Shown here one piece after another: positions 43,720-53,090 of a DNA stretch of 64,000 nucleotides. The DNA lies in assembly GCA_015499995.1 (NCBI GenBank), contig JADNRV010000113.1, positions 108,681-172,680 of the forward strand, given 5' to 3'. Position 1 is the stretch's first letter. Every line of letters starts with the position of its first letter. A program made the position numbers and the translations under genes. Origin of the DNA: Flammula alnicola (taxonomy: Eukaryota; Basidiomycota; Agaricomycetes; Agaricales; Strophariaceae). Below the pieces are notes generated by a model. The model did no database searches and was not told the origin of the DNA. It saw only the letters and a program-made list of their open reading frames with translations.

Positions 43720-46088
43720 CATTCGGGCAGGAACTCGGCGAGGGCGATAGCACCGGCAGAGGTCATGGAGGTTGATGATAAAAATAGTCGTTTGAGAGCA
43801 GTGTTGAGGGTGAAAGTGGTCCAAAGTGATTGGATCTGCGGTAGTCTTAGCATATCCGGAAACTCGATGAAACGAAGAACCTACTCCTTCCAAACCTGGT
43901 CCTGAACATGGATTTTTATTCAGGTCAAGTGTTTCGAGGCTTGAATTGTATTTCTATTAAGGATGAATTTTTGGACTATTACTCGATGAATGTCAGTCAC
44001 AAACGTACCAATGCTTCTGCGATGACGACGAGACACTGAACGTCAAGTTTGTTTTCGCTGAGATTTAAGACCTTCAACATCCGGTTCCGTTTCAAGACTT
44101 GGGCGAGATATGAGATGCCAGTCTAAAAAGGAATTGTTATTAACGGAACGAATGAAGGTCACTCTGCTGTACTCACGCGCAAATCATTTCCTTTGAGATC
44201 CCGAGTCCTCAACGCTCCCAATCGTGGTAGCGAGTCCAATGCTCTGACTTTATCCAGCAACGTCGCGCTGGGTCCAGCATCGTGATGTATGGCATGGCCA
44301 TTGAGAGTAGATGGCCAATTGGCAGTGGATGGCACATCGTAACACCTCCTTGCGAAGAAGACGTGATAATTGGGATGTGTTGGCCAGTCGGTAAGAGGGG
44401 GTTCATGGCAGTGGACGGAGTAACTCTGCCAGGATGTGCCTTAGGCACATATGGAGTATACGTAGTCTGTACCCCCATCGGTGGGTGAAGGGGCAGTGGA
44501 GGGAGGGGCCCTGCGAGCGGGCTAGCTACCAAAGTTGTCGGCGTGCTTGGTGGAGAGGCAAGGGACAAACCCAGAACGGAAGCCGTAGGCGAAGATGCTG
44601 CTGATGAAGACGGCATGTCGTACATGCTGTAAGTGGAGGGCGACATCGGGCCAGGTACGACATCGGGGTAATCTCTAATCATCAGAGCGAGAGCCACACC
44701 GCCAGTGGCAGAGATACGGTTGTGCCGTATAGATATGTTCCGGAGGGAGGATGTACGAATGGCGCGACCTATTTGCATTGGTTACCATTCTTGAGAAAAG
44801 CACGATTAATCGAAAAACATACATATGGTCTCTAGAGCCGCTGGACGCAGTGAGCAATCGTCAAGGCAGAGTGATACAAGTCCCGGTTCAGGTGCCGTTT
44901 CCAAGGCCGCTACGATATATTCCACTGACTTCTTATCAAGCATATTCTGTGAAAGATCCAGAAACTGTAAACTTTTTGCCTACGCATCTCATGTTGTAAG
45001 AACCAACCACGTATTCAATAAGACAAAAATACCTCCTTAACATAGGCACCAATGAGACGGAAAGCGGCAGTTTTAAGCCGTCTGTTCGACGCGACTGACA
45101 GGAATGACCGAGTGCCCGGAATTAGGAGAGCATGCAGCATGGGTTTCAATCTCTGCAATTACCATGAGATTTACGACAATTGAATAATTCAGCAGAACAT
45201 ACAAGATTCACATTCCCGGAAAACCAATTTCCGCAATCCCCACTCAATAGAGAACACGTCGGAAAGAATTGAAGCAGACGTGAATGTTAGTTGTAGGCCA
45301 GAAAAGTCCACCGTCAGCGGGCTTGTAGGAGATGCATGCTAGAACGAACAATTAGATAGGCACGTATATAGCAAGGACATTGCCTACATACCTTCAGCGC
45401 AACTGTTATTGCAGGGTCAGGTTCCTTCTCGCAACCCGTACAACATTCTCGATAGAACGACTCCACTTTGTCCATTGACCACCATTCCTCTGACTCTTTG
45501 CCCCCTGGGCTGCCCACATTGCCACGAACAACTTTTTTCCGTCTTTCCGCTTCCTTGTCTTCTATCGCCTGCTTCTCCTCCTTCAATGTCGGTGTCGATG
45601 GTGGATTGACAGATGAGAAGGGGTAAACAATGGCAATTTGTGGCAAGATGAAATGTGCTCTTTTCAGTGGTCTCGCTTCTTCAACCGCAGTTCTTCAATC
45701 TAGCAAAAATGCGATATGACTAATCAAACGCAAACCTCGAGGAGTGGATAGACCCGCAGTCACATACCTAGGACGCTGCCTTCCTTGAATTTACCACCAC
45801 CCCGGTGACCCCGCTTGACGTTCTGTCCACAAATAGTCAGAAAATCTGACTAGCCTGTGTAGGTGATGTTGCAGCTTGTGAGTTGAGCTGAAACTTGAAT
45901 CCACGAACGCAATAGAGAATGCTCCATAAATGGTCTAGAAGGCTGGTCGAAGTGCAATACTTGATGAAGTGATAGGCCGAAGGCGAGGTCAACACCGCGC
46001 GTTTGGATCGGCGCCCGATACCGTTTTCATGTATTGGCGGTACCCACGTAATGTGGGCGGTGGAAGCAGCATGGGCCGATGGCGCCAT
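43720..46088 (-). pseudogene. 5' part of a RanGAP/RNI-like LRR gene, truncated
   Basis: Starts at 46088 (MAPSAHAASTAHITWVPPIH) and continues over several exons with LRR sequence: FQFLDLSQNMLDKKSVEYI, RTSSLRNISIRHNRISATGG, GALRTLDLKGNDLR, MLKVLNLSENKLDVQCLVVI, SLETLDLNKNPCSGPGLEG and LKRLFLSSTSMTSAGAIALA. A Pro/Ser-rich insert (44330-44660) interrupts the repeats, as in fungal RNI-like proteins. The similarity stops abruptly after AEFLPE near 43720. What follows (YSGYTNGSTLYRFRS...) is not LRR, so the 3' repeats are missing. The gene lies wholly inside the 9.8 kb TIR element. Exon frames look conserved, so the capture is recent or the gene is still expressed as a truncated protein. The host function is unknown. 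Confidence 0.6.
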
Positions 46089-46498
46089 TGTAGTGGTGTG
46101 TGGGGCTGCAGAGGGGCCCCGAGTCAGTAATCGTCCATCATTCCAAGAGAAATGTAATGGCGTGTAGATCAGAGAGGGAAAAAAACGACAAGTGGTAGCT
46201 ATAGACGATGCAACATTTAAGCGTTCAACGTTTCAACGTTCAACGTTCAAGCTCAAGTTCGATGCGGCAACCAGTTCTGTCGATGACGTACATGGATGCT
46301 ATTTGGCTGTATTGTGCTACACCTTTAGAGCCCGATTATATATTGAACGCTCAGTACAACTTAACGACTTCAACTTTCCCTCAACTTGTCTCTCCTTCCC
46401 ACCACGGTCCACCACGGTCATTATCCATCATCACGTCCTATTGTTGCTTCTCTCCCCCTCGTGTCTCTCTAGCTCCCCTTCCACTGGTGGCAAGGGTA
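46089..46498. promoter_or_regulatory. Bidirectional upstream region inside the captured segment
   Basis: Lies between the divergent LRR gene and the exon at 46499. It contains CAACGTT-type direct repeats (46220-46250: TTCAACG occurs repeatedly) and pyrimidine-rich leaders in front of the plus gene. Confidence 0.4.
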
Positions 46499-46578
46499 TG
46501 GACTTCAAGCTTCCTCCGCAGTACATAGCCAATGTTATTACAGCTCTGAATGATACACGTCGAGTAAGTGCTACGACT

Positions 46579-46899
46579 TGTTAGTATTCTTCCTTTTCGT
46601 ATCACATGACTCGTTCACGCGTCGCGACACCCTCTCCCATTCTCGTATAGCTCTCCTTATTTGTTCGTGTAGTTCTTTCACTTCCGCGTATATAAACCCC
46701 ACATTCCTTTCTTCCTTCCCTCAGTTGTTCAACGTCACTCTGACCGTAACACTGAGGTATAGTCTGTCCTTTCATCATTGTCGTACATATAACTTACTCC
46801 ATTCTCGTGTTACTTAGCTTCATCGTTCTAGGTACATAATACAGTTGTTCAACGTCACTCTGACCGTAACACTGAGCTTCATCGTTCTAGACTCTAAAA
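46579..46899 (+). repeat. Copia 5' LTR
   Basis: Starts TGTTAGTATTCTTCC and ends GTTCTAGACTCTAAAA, an unusual non-CA end. A TATA box (TATATAAACCCC, about 46689-46700) marks the likely transcription start. It contains an internal repeat (AGTTGTTCAACGTCACTCTG occurs twice, near 46724 and 46842). Confidence 0.95.
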
Positions 46900-46911
46900 G
46901 GTTATGGGCCC
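46900..46911 (+). other. Primer-binding site, initiator tRNA-Met anticodon-stem type
   Basis: GGTTATGGGCCC directly follows the LTR and is complementary to the anticodon-stem region of initiator tRNA-Met (GGGCCCATAACC). This indicates priming by a cleaved half-tRNA, as in copia-type elements, rather than by the 3' end of a whole tRNA. Confidence 0.75.
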
Positions 46912-47124
46912 CGCTTTTTAAGCAAAGCGACATATACACTTTTCAGGAGCCTAGGCGATATCGCCCGGAACAACTCATCGCTTCTTAGCATCATTCTCTG
47001 CGTCTCCTTCTTTGGTTCGTGCCATTGAAAACGCGCATATATTCATTGTTTTCATAATCTGTCAACAATTTCCTGCATATAGTCACCGTTTTCATACCCT
47101 GTCTATATTGCATCGGACTCTAAC

Positions 47125-50100
47125 ATGTCCACCATCAAACTCGACCACATCGAGCTCCTCGTTGGCGCGTCTAACTATGAAACTTGGAAGCGTGGCATCA
47201 GCCAGGTCCTTCAGGGCGAAGCTCTCTGGGGACACGTAGAAGGCGATGCCAACCCCTTTCATCCTTTCCCCATTGACCCTCAACCTGCCACTCCCACTGC
47301 GGCTTCGACCCCCGAGATCATCGCTGAATTTCGTGCTTGGTGGGTCAGTGACTCCAAAGCGCGAACAATTATAGAGCGCCGCATTACACCTGTCACTCTC
47401 TCTCTACTCCCTAGCGGCGTCTCCACTTCTGCTCGCAGCGTCTGGGAGGAACTAAAGAAACTGTACAGTCGTAAGGATGTTATGTCCCAGTTTGAGCTCC
47501 GTGATCGCTTGGCGAACAACAAGTTAAAAGATCAGCGCGATCTCGACCGCTATCTTGGTGAATTCAAAACTGGGCGACTTCGCTTCATCGAGATGGGAGT
47601 TACTTACTCCGAGTACGACATGGTTCATTCAATCATTCGAGGTCTTCCCTCGACTGGTTCCTGGCCGCACTTCCAGATGCTAGTCACTCAGAACACTCAG
47701 GACCACATCGATACTCAGGAGAACGCGACAGTCCCTTGCGCGCCCGACACCTTGCTCAATCGCGTCATCAATCGACTTGTCGTCGAATGCCAGCGGATTG
47801 AAACGTCCAAACCTAGCAAATCCGGTGCCGGCTCGGAGTATTGTAACCACGCTGGTGACTCTACTAACACCATCCGGAAGCACGATAAGAATCCTCTCGG
47901 TGTTGTCTGCACCAACTGCGGTCTCCGCTCTCATGACTGTGCGCATTGCTTCGCTAAGGGTGGAGGCATGGAAGGTCAAGCTCTGAAGCCCAAAGTGAAA
48001 GACGACTCGAAAGGAAAAACAGCTGAGAAACCCAAGGCAGAACTGGTTGCTGCCGCTATCGCTAATGCTCCCATCCCTTCTGCGTCGTCGTCTTCTTACC
48101 CTGCCGCTTATCTGGGTGATTTATCTTGCGCTGTCATTGAAGAAGCAACATCATCGTCTTCTCAGGATGTCGTTCAGCTTTCTCAGGCTGAATTCGTTGG
48201 CCTTGTCACTCAGAACGCTATCAGTCTTCTTGACTCTGGGACTTCCTCGCATTTACTCAAAGACCGCGAGGTCTTCTGGTCTTACGAACCTACTCAGGCC
48301 AGAGACATGACAACAGCTAACCAGGGCATCCTTCGCACCATGGCTAGCGGCGACTGCTATGTTCGTTTCACCCTCGACGACTTGTCCACGGTTGTCAAAC
48401 TGCGTGACTGTCTCCACGCTCCTCAAGCGGCTCTGAACCTTCTCTCGGTTGGTCGCATGACCTCCATTCACAGCAAGGTCGGATGCAGGTTCGAGGAGGG
48501 CAAGTTTATGATTTCACGCAAGCACGAGGACGGTCTGCGCACCGATATTCATGTTGGTGATCAAATTAATCAATTATCATTCATTCACCTCGAATTCCTC
48601 CTCCCTCGTCCCATGGAATCTGCTCTCTTTGCTCGTGTCATCGAGACGATGGATCTCTGGCACCACCGTATGGGTCATATCGGTGAAACTGCCACGAGAA
48701 ACCTTCTCAGATCTGTCAAAGGTGTCACCTTTCCCCCTGGTGGTAAGCTGTCAAAATGCGAACCGTGCATCATCGGAAAACATAGCCGAGCTCCAAATCC
48801 CACGTCTACAACTCCTAAGTCCACCGAGCTCCTCCAACTCGTCTTCTGTGACTTGTGCGGCCCCTTCCCCGTCGCAACCCCTCACGGTAAACTCTACCTT
48901 ATCGCTTTTCTCGACGATTGCTCCGATGCGCTCAAGGTTCACTGCCTCGCTCGCAAGGATCAAGCTTATGACGCCTGGATGATTACCAAGGCTAGTTGGG
49001 AGCGAAAGACGGGTAAGAAGGTCAAGCGTTTTCGCATTGACGGTGGTGGTGAGCTAGGGGGGGACGAGTTTGTGAAGTCGTTGGAGGCAGATGGGATTCA
49101 GCGCGATGTCGTTCCTCGATATGAGCACTGGAAAAATGGGAAGATGGAGCGAGTATTCCGCACTATTCAAGGTCGGATGCTCGCTATGATCACGGCGGCT
49201 CAACTGCCTCTCTATTACTGGGGCGAGGCTGCATTGACGGCTGGTCACCTTTATAACCTCACTATCACATCTACTCTACCCGCTAACGTCACTCCCTTTG
49301 AAGTCTTCCATGACCGCAAACCCTCCATTGCATATCTTCGAGTCTGGGGCGTTCGCTGCTTTGCCCATGTCCCCTCGGAACTGCAGACTAAGCTGGGCGC
49401 TAAGTCCGTAGAGTGCCTCTTCATGGGCTACCCTCCCTCGGGAAGGGGCTATCGGGTGCGTAGTCTTCAAACAAATCATTTCTTCGACTCGGGCTCTGTC
49501 ATTTTCGACGAGAACATTCCTTACCGCGCTCGACATGAAATCTCTACCACGCCCGTCGACTACTCCTCCCTTCCTTTCCCAAAATCCGTCTTCGACTCCC
49601 TAGAGCACCCACCTACCGATACCGATGCATCTAACCCGCCTCCACCTCCTCTCTCACTCGAAAACATTCCCGAAACCACTCCGACGGTTCCCGCTCTACG
49701 CGGCGACCGCCGTTTAACTGAAGGTGGTCGTAGGTACGCTGACTCTATTCAAGCAGCGAAGGTTCATCTCGAGAAGCTGAGGACGAGTGCTGAGAGGCGG
49801 CGGAACATGAGGGAGGCGGCTGCCAACTTCGTGCAAGAGCGCGCGGCGATGCAGCCGACTGTAGAGGAGGTGGAGGACATCGACGGTGTGTGTCATTTCG
49901 CCTGCCTGTGCCGCGAGGGGGCTTTTGTGGATCTCCCCGATTCCTTTGGAGAAGGAGCGGATATCGCAGCAATGGCGGCGTCTCTCGACGTTCAGGACTA
50001 TCTTCAGCGGGATGCAGACGCTCTCTTCGAAAGCGTCTTCCTTTCTATAAGGAGCGACGTCATTCGCGATCCTCGCACTCCTGGTTACGACGCGTCTATT

Positions 50101-51666
50101 CCACCTGCCAATCATCGCGAGGCCATGCTACGTTCCGATGCAGCAGAGTGGAAGAAGGTGGAGGATAAGGAGCTGGAGATGTTGAAACCCATGGGAGTGT
50201 ATGTGGAAGAAATGCTGCCGGAGGGCCGCAAGGCGATAGGAAATCGTTGGGTCTTCGAGTTCAAACTCGACGCCAACGGAGGACCGCCAATCTATAAAGC
50301 ACGTCTGGTCGCCCAAGGATTCTCTCAGGTTCCTTTCATCGACTACGACGCCACTTTCGCCCCAGTCGCAAAATCCGCCTCTGTTCGCTTCGTCGCCGTC
50401 TATTCTGCTCTCCACGGCTGGTACCTCGAGTGCTTCGATGCTACCCGCGCCTTTCTCTGGGGCGATCTCGCTCGCACCATATACATGCGCTATCCCCCGA
50501 GCTACATCTCTGCTCTCCTGCGCGGCGTGTGGCGACTTCTTAAATCACTATATGGCCTCAAGCAAGCTAGTCTCATCTGGTACAAGCTTCTGCGGAAAGT
50601 CCTTGAGGACCTCGGCTTTGTTCGCTCTGAATTCGACCACGCCGTGTTCGTCTTCAAACGTTCCTGGGGTGGAGAGGATGTGCACTGCTTGTTGGCCATG
50701 CACGTCGACGACGGTCTCGCCGGCTGCACCTCCGCGACTTTCCTCACTTTCATCAAAGCAGAGATCAAGAAGGCCTTCGGCATCAAGGATCTCGGGCCCT
50801 TGCGCAACTTCCTCGGCGTGCAGTTCGAACGCAACATGGAGACCTGTGAGTTGTGGATTCATCAAGAGATGTTCATCGATTCCCTTCTCGCCGAGTACGA
50901 CCTCACCGACTGCAACGCCGTTAAGACCCCTTTGGACCGCGATCACCCCCTTGGGCTTCCGACTGACGTTCATCCTCCCGTCTCCAACCTCACACAATCC
51001 TTCCAACGTCTTGTCGGCTCTCTCTTGTTCCTTCAACTCTGCTCTCGCCCAGACATCTCCTTCGCCGTTCTCCTTCTCTCTCAACACTGCTCCGCTCCTG
51101 ACCTCCGCCATTTCGCTGCCGCTAAGCGTGTTCTTCGTTACCTCAAGGGAACTCGCACCTTCCGTCTTCACTACGGCGGCGCCGATCGCGATCTTCCTTT
51201 GTCCGGTCTCTCAGATGCTGACTGGGCCGGCGACAAAAAGGACCGCGCATCCGTCTCTGGCTTTGTCTGGTCACTCGGCGGTGGGCCTATAAGTTGGTCA
51301 GCGAAGAAGCAAAACTGCATCGCCCTGTCCACCACCGAGGCGGAATACGTCGCTTTGACGCGCGCCATTCAGGAAGGTATCTGGCTGCGCCAGTCTCTTG
51401 ACCAGTTTCAGCTCCCTTGTCCATCTCCCCTTGTCATTTCCACGGACAACAACGGCGCAAAATCCCTCTCCGTCAACGACTCAGACCACGGAAAAGCCAA
51501 GCACATCGACATCCGCTACCATTTCATTCGTTCTCACATAGAATCCAAAGCATTTCTCGTCACGCATACTCCCGGAATTGTCAACACTGCAGATATTTTC
51601 ACCAAGCCCCTCGCCCGCGTTGTCTTCCAGTCCCACGTCGCCCGCCTTGGGCTCTCAGCTCGTTGA
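47125..51666 (+). CDS. Copia Gag-Pol polyprotein (1,513 aa)
   Basis: A single intact frame. Gag of the UBN2 type (residues 1-230; NYETWKRGISQVL) is followed by a zinc knuckle CTNCGLRSHDCAHC (CX2CX4HX4C, about residue 262) and an aspartic protease (LLDSGTSSHLL, about residue 371). The GAG-pre-integrase motif WHHRMGHIGETATRNLL is near residue 512. The integrase core has FCDLCGPF, RIDGGGELGG and a third acidic residue in KMERVFRT. Reverse transcriptase has FDATRAFLWG and MHVDDGLAG, and RNase H has LSDADWAGDKKDRASVSG and STTEAEYVAL. The catalytic motifs I looked for are present. The start at 47125 follows the PBS by 213 bp. No stop separates gag from pol, so how Gag is made in excess is not evident. 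Confidence 0.97.
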   Translation: MSTIKLDHIELLVGASNYETWKRGISQVLQGEALWGHVEGDANPFHPFPIDPQPATPTAASTPEIIAEFRAWWVSDSKARTIIERRITPVTLSLLPSGVSTSARSVWEELKKLYSRKDVMSQFELRDRLANNKLKDQRDLDRYLGEFKTGRLRFIEMGVTYSEYDMVHSIIRGLPSTGSWPHFQMLVTQNTQDHIDTQENATVPCAPDTLLNRVINRLVVECQRIETSKPSKSGAGSEYCNHAGDSTNTIRKHDKNPLGVVCTNCGLRSHDCAHCFAKGGGMEGQALKPKVKDDSKGKTAEKPKAELVAAAIANAPIPSASSSSYPAAYLGDLSCAVIEEATSSSSQDVVQLSQAEFVGLVTQNAISLLDSGTSSHLLKDREVFWSYEPTQARDMTTANQGILRTMASGDCYVRFTLDDLSTVVKLRDCLHAPQAALNLLSVGRMTSIHSKVGCRFEEGKFMISRKHEDGLRTDIHVGDQINQLSFIHLEFLLPRPMESALFARVIETMDLWHHRMGHIGETATRNLLRSVKGVTFPPGGKLSKCEPCIIGKHSRAPNPTSTTPKSTELLQLVFCDLCGPFPVATPHGKLYLIAFLDDCSDALKVHCLARKDQAYDAWMITKASWERKTGKKVKRFRIDGGGELGGDEFVKSLEADGIQRDVVPRYEHWKNGKMERVFRTIQGRMLAMITAAQLPLYYWGEAALTAGHLYNLTITSTLPANVTPFEVFHDRKPSIAYLRVWGVRCFAHVPSELQTKLGAKSVECLFMGYPPSGRGYRVRSLQTNHFFDSGSVIFDENIPYRARHEISTTPVDYSSLPFPKSVFDSLEHPPTDTDASNPPPPPLSLENIPETTPTVPALRGDRRLTEGGRRYADSIQAAKVHLEKLRTSAERRRNMREAAANFVQERAAMQPTVEEVEDIDGVCHFACLCREGAFVDLPDSFGEGADIAAMAASLDVQDYLQRDADALFESVFLSIRSDVIRDPRTPGYDASIPPANHREAMLRSDAAEWKKVEDKELEMLKPMGVYVEEMLPEGRKAIGNRWVFEFKLDANGGPPIYKARLVAQGFSQVPFIDYDATFAPVAKSASVRFVAVYSALHGWYLECFDATRAFLWGDLARTIYMRYPPSYISALLRGVWRLLKSLYGLKQASLIWYKLLRKVLEDLGFVRSEFDHAVFVFKRSWGGEDVHCLLAMHVDDGLAGCTSATFLTFIKAEIKKAFGIKDLGPLRNFLGVQFERNMETCELWIHQEMFIDSLLAEYDLTDCNAVKTPLDRDHPLGLPTDVHPPVSNLTQSFQRLVGSLLFLQLCSRPDISFAVLLLSQHCSAPDLRHFAAAKRVLRYLKGTRTFRLHYGGADRDLPLSGLSDADWAGDKKDRASVSGFVWSLGGGPISWSAKKQNCIALSTTEAEYVALTRAIQEGIWLRQSLDQFQLPCPSPLVISTDNNGAKSLSVNDSDHGKAKHIDIRYHFIRSHIESKAFLVTHTPGIVNTADIFTKPLARVVFQSHVARLGLSAR

Positions 51667-51673
51667 GGGGGGC
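51664..51673 (+). other. Copia polypurine tract
   Basis: TGAGGGGGGC immediately before the 3' LTR; the purine run primes plus-strand synthesis. Confidence 0.8.
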
Positions 51674-51994
51674 TGTTAGTATTCTTCCTTTTCGTATCAC
51701 ATGACTCGTTCACGCGTCGCGACACCCTCTCCCATTCTCGTATAGCTCTCCTTATTTGTTCGTGTAGTTCTTTCACTTCCGCGTATATAAACCCCACATT
51801 CCTTTCTTCCTTCCCTCAGTTGTTCAACGTCACTCTGACCGTAACACTGAGGTATAGTCTGTCCTTTCATCATTGTCGTACATATAACTTACTCCATTCT
51901 CGTGTTACTTAGCTTCATCGTTCTAGGTACATAATACAGTTGTTCAACGTCACTCTGACCGTAACACTGAGCTTCATCGTTCTAGACTCTAAAA
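51674..51994 (+). repeat. Copia 3' LTR
   Basis: Same length (321 bp) and, as far as I can compare by eye, the same sequence as the 5' LTR. It is followed by the duplication CGACT. Confidence 0.95.
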
Positions 51995-52043
51995 CGACTA
52001 CGATCCAATCATTTGCCATCCCTGTTTCTCACTCTCAAACAGG

Positions 52044-52908
52044 ATGGAGTCCAAGACCTTAACTAGGCACCAGACATCTGAGTATATGCGTCACATTTGA
52101 GGTCCTGCAGCCGTTTTGATCAGTTGTTACCAGATGCGACACGCATTTCTTATTAGTTGACGAGCAAGGTAAGCTCATACACCACATTTCATACATATTT
52201 TGCATCTCTGACGCCATCATATATTAGCTTGAATCACGATAAGCTACGCTCAAATGTAAGTTTCCAATTCCATCCATGTGTAGCCGAATCACGATGCTGA
52301 ACCGTGCTGCTGCAGTTCAAAAGCCACCCAAGCAAGCCTATGCCAGCACCATTAAGATTTTCGCGACCGGTCGAGCCACTGCATGTGTCGGGCGCCGTCC
52401 CTCTATGTCTTCCATCATGAACATGATTTGGCTGCTGTTAAGCTCACCTTTCCACCATATAGGCAAGCCCTGGAGGACGTTATTGCTCGAGCCTTTGGGC
52501 CTGTACTTATGTACCTGCGTTTTTACGCATAGATGTATTAGATAGGAGTTAGAATGATCATTGATTTGTCGAGACATCTGATGGATTGTAAAGTGAAGAA
52601 AATGAGATATATAATACTGCAAGCCTTACATTGTCCATAACCCCATACATGAGCATACATAGGACTAAAACCTTGCATAGTCGGCAATCCCTGTATTACA
52701 ATACGAGCCCTTGTAATCGCTGTAATCCTCGCAACAACTGATACTCCATTACTTGCCTCGCAAACCCTGCATTTCTCGCGGCACCTTACATTTTTTTAGT
52801 CCTATGTATGCTCTTACATTGCAGCACCAGAATTTCGAGCCTCACAAGGATTTTATCACTATATATTCATTTGTATGGGAATACATATGGCGTGCACTTT
52901 TGCTGATG
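52044..52908. other. Right end region of the 9.8 kb element
   Basis: About 860 bp. A plus ORF at 52276-52545 has no recognised family. From 52600 the sequence is rich in subterminal words (CCTTACAT, CTCTTACATTG; reverse ATGTAAG) leading to the terminal repeat. Confidence 0.5.
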
Positions 52909-53090
52909 TCTGACATGGAAGAAAGCAAGGCTATTAATCGCAAATTGTTTGATTCCGAGGTACCATGAAACCTGTGCCGTCTGATTGCTGGCATCACTTG
53001 CCGAATATATCGATATGCCGACGATACTGCACTTGTAGTACTCTCACGATACCTTCATTTTCTTCCTCAACATCTTGAAGCTTTCAACTC

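Larger units (their letters stand above)
46579..51994 (+). mobile_element. Full-length Ty1/copia LTR retrotransposon (5,416 bp)
   Basis: Bounded by two 321-bp LTRs and the 5-bp duplication CGACT (46574-46578 and 51995-51999). Order is LTR, primer-binding site, one gag-pol ORF, polypurine tract, LTR. Integrase precedes reverse transcriptase, as in copia elements. By eye the LTRs show no difference, and the ORF has no break, so the insertion is young and perhaps still mobile. Confidence 0.96.
46499..52100 (+). pseudogene. First exon(s) of an unknown gene, intron hit by copia
   Basis: An exon at 46499-46564 reads MDFKLPPQYIANVITALNDT and ends CGTCGA at a GTAAGT donor. The copia target duplication CGACT lies a few bases into this intron. 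After the retrotransposon the intron resumes (52000 onward) and ends CTCTCAAACAG near 52043. The next exon stops after a few codons (DGVQDLN). The gene therefore appears to be only a 5' fragment, as for its divergent LRR neighbour. The family is not recognised. Confidence 0.45.
43119..52908. mobile_element. 9.8 kb TIR element, CATCAGCAAA family, with captured gene halves and a nested copia
   Basis: The left end is CATCAGCAAAAGTGCAC and the right end is its exact reverse complement (17 bp). Copy 1 has an uninterrupted version (23245-23290): GAGAGTTCTCCCTC joined to (C/T)GACATGGAAGAAAGC. Here the two halves lie at 43105-43118 and 52909-52925, with TC apparently duplicated. Both ends carry ATGTAAG subterminal words. 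Without the nested copia and its 5-bp duplication the element is about 4.37 kb. No transposase is recognised. Its first 10 terminal bases equal those of the 7.3 kb element at 30352-37642. Confidence 0.82.

Noticed and set aside
47125..51666. Gypsy-type identity for the LTR element
   Set aside because: Integrase precedes reverse transcriptase and the PBS is of the copia half-tRNA type.
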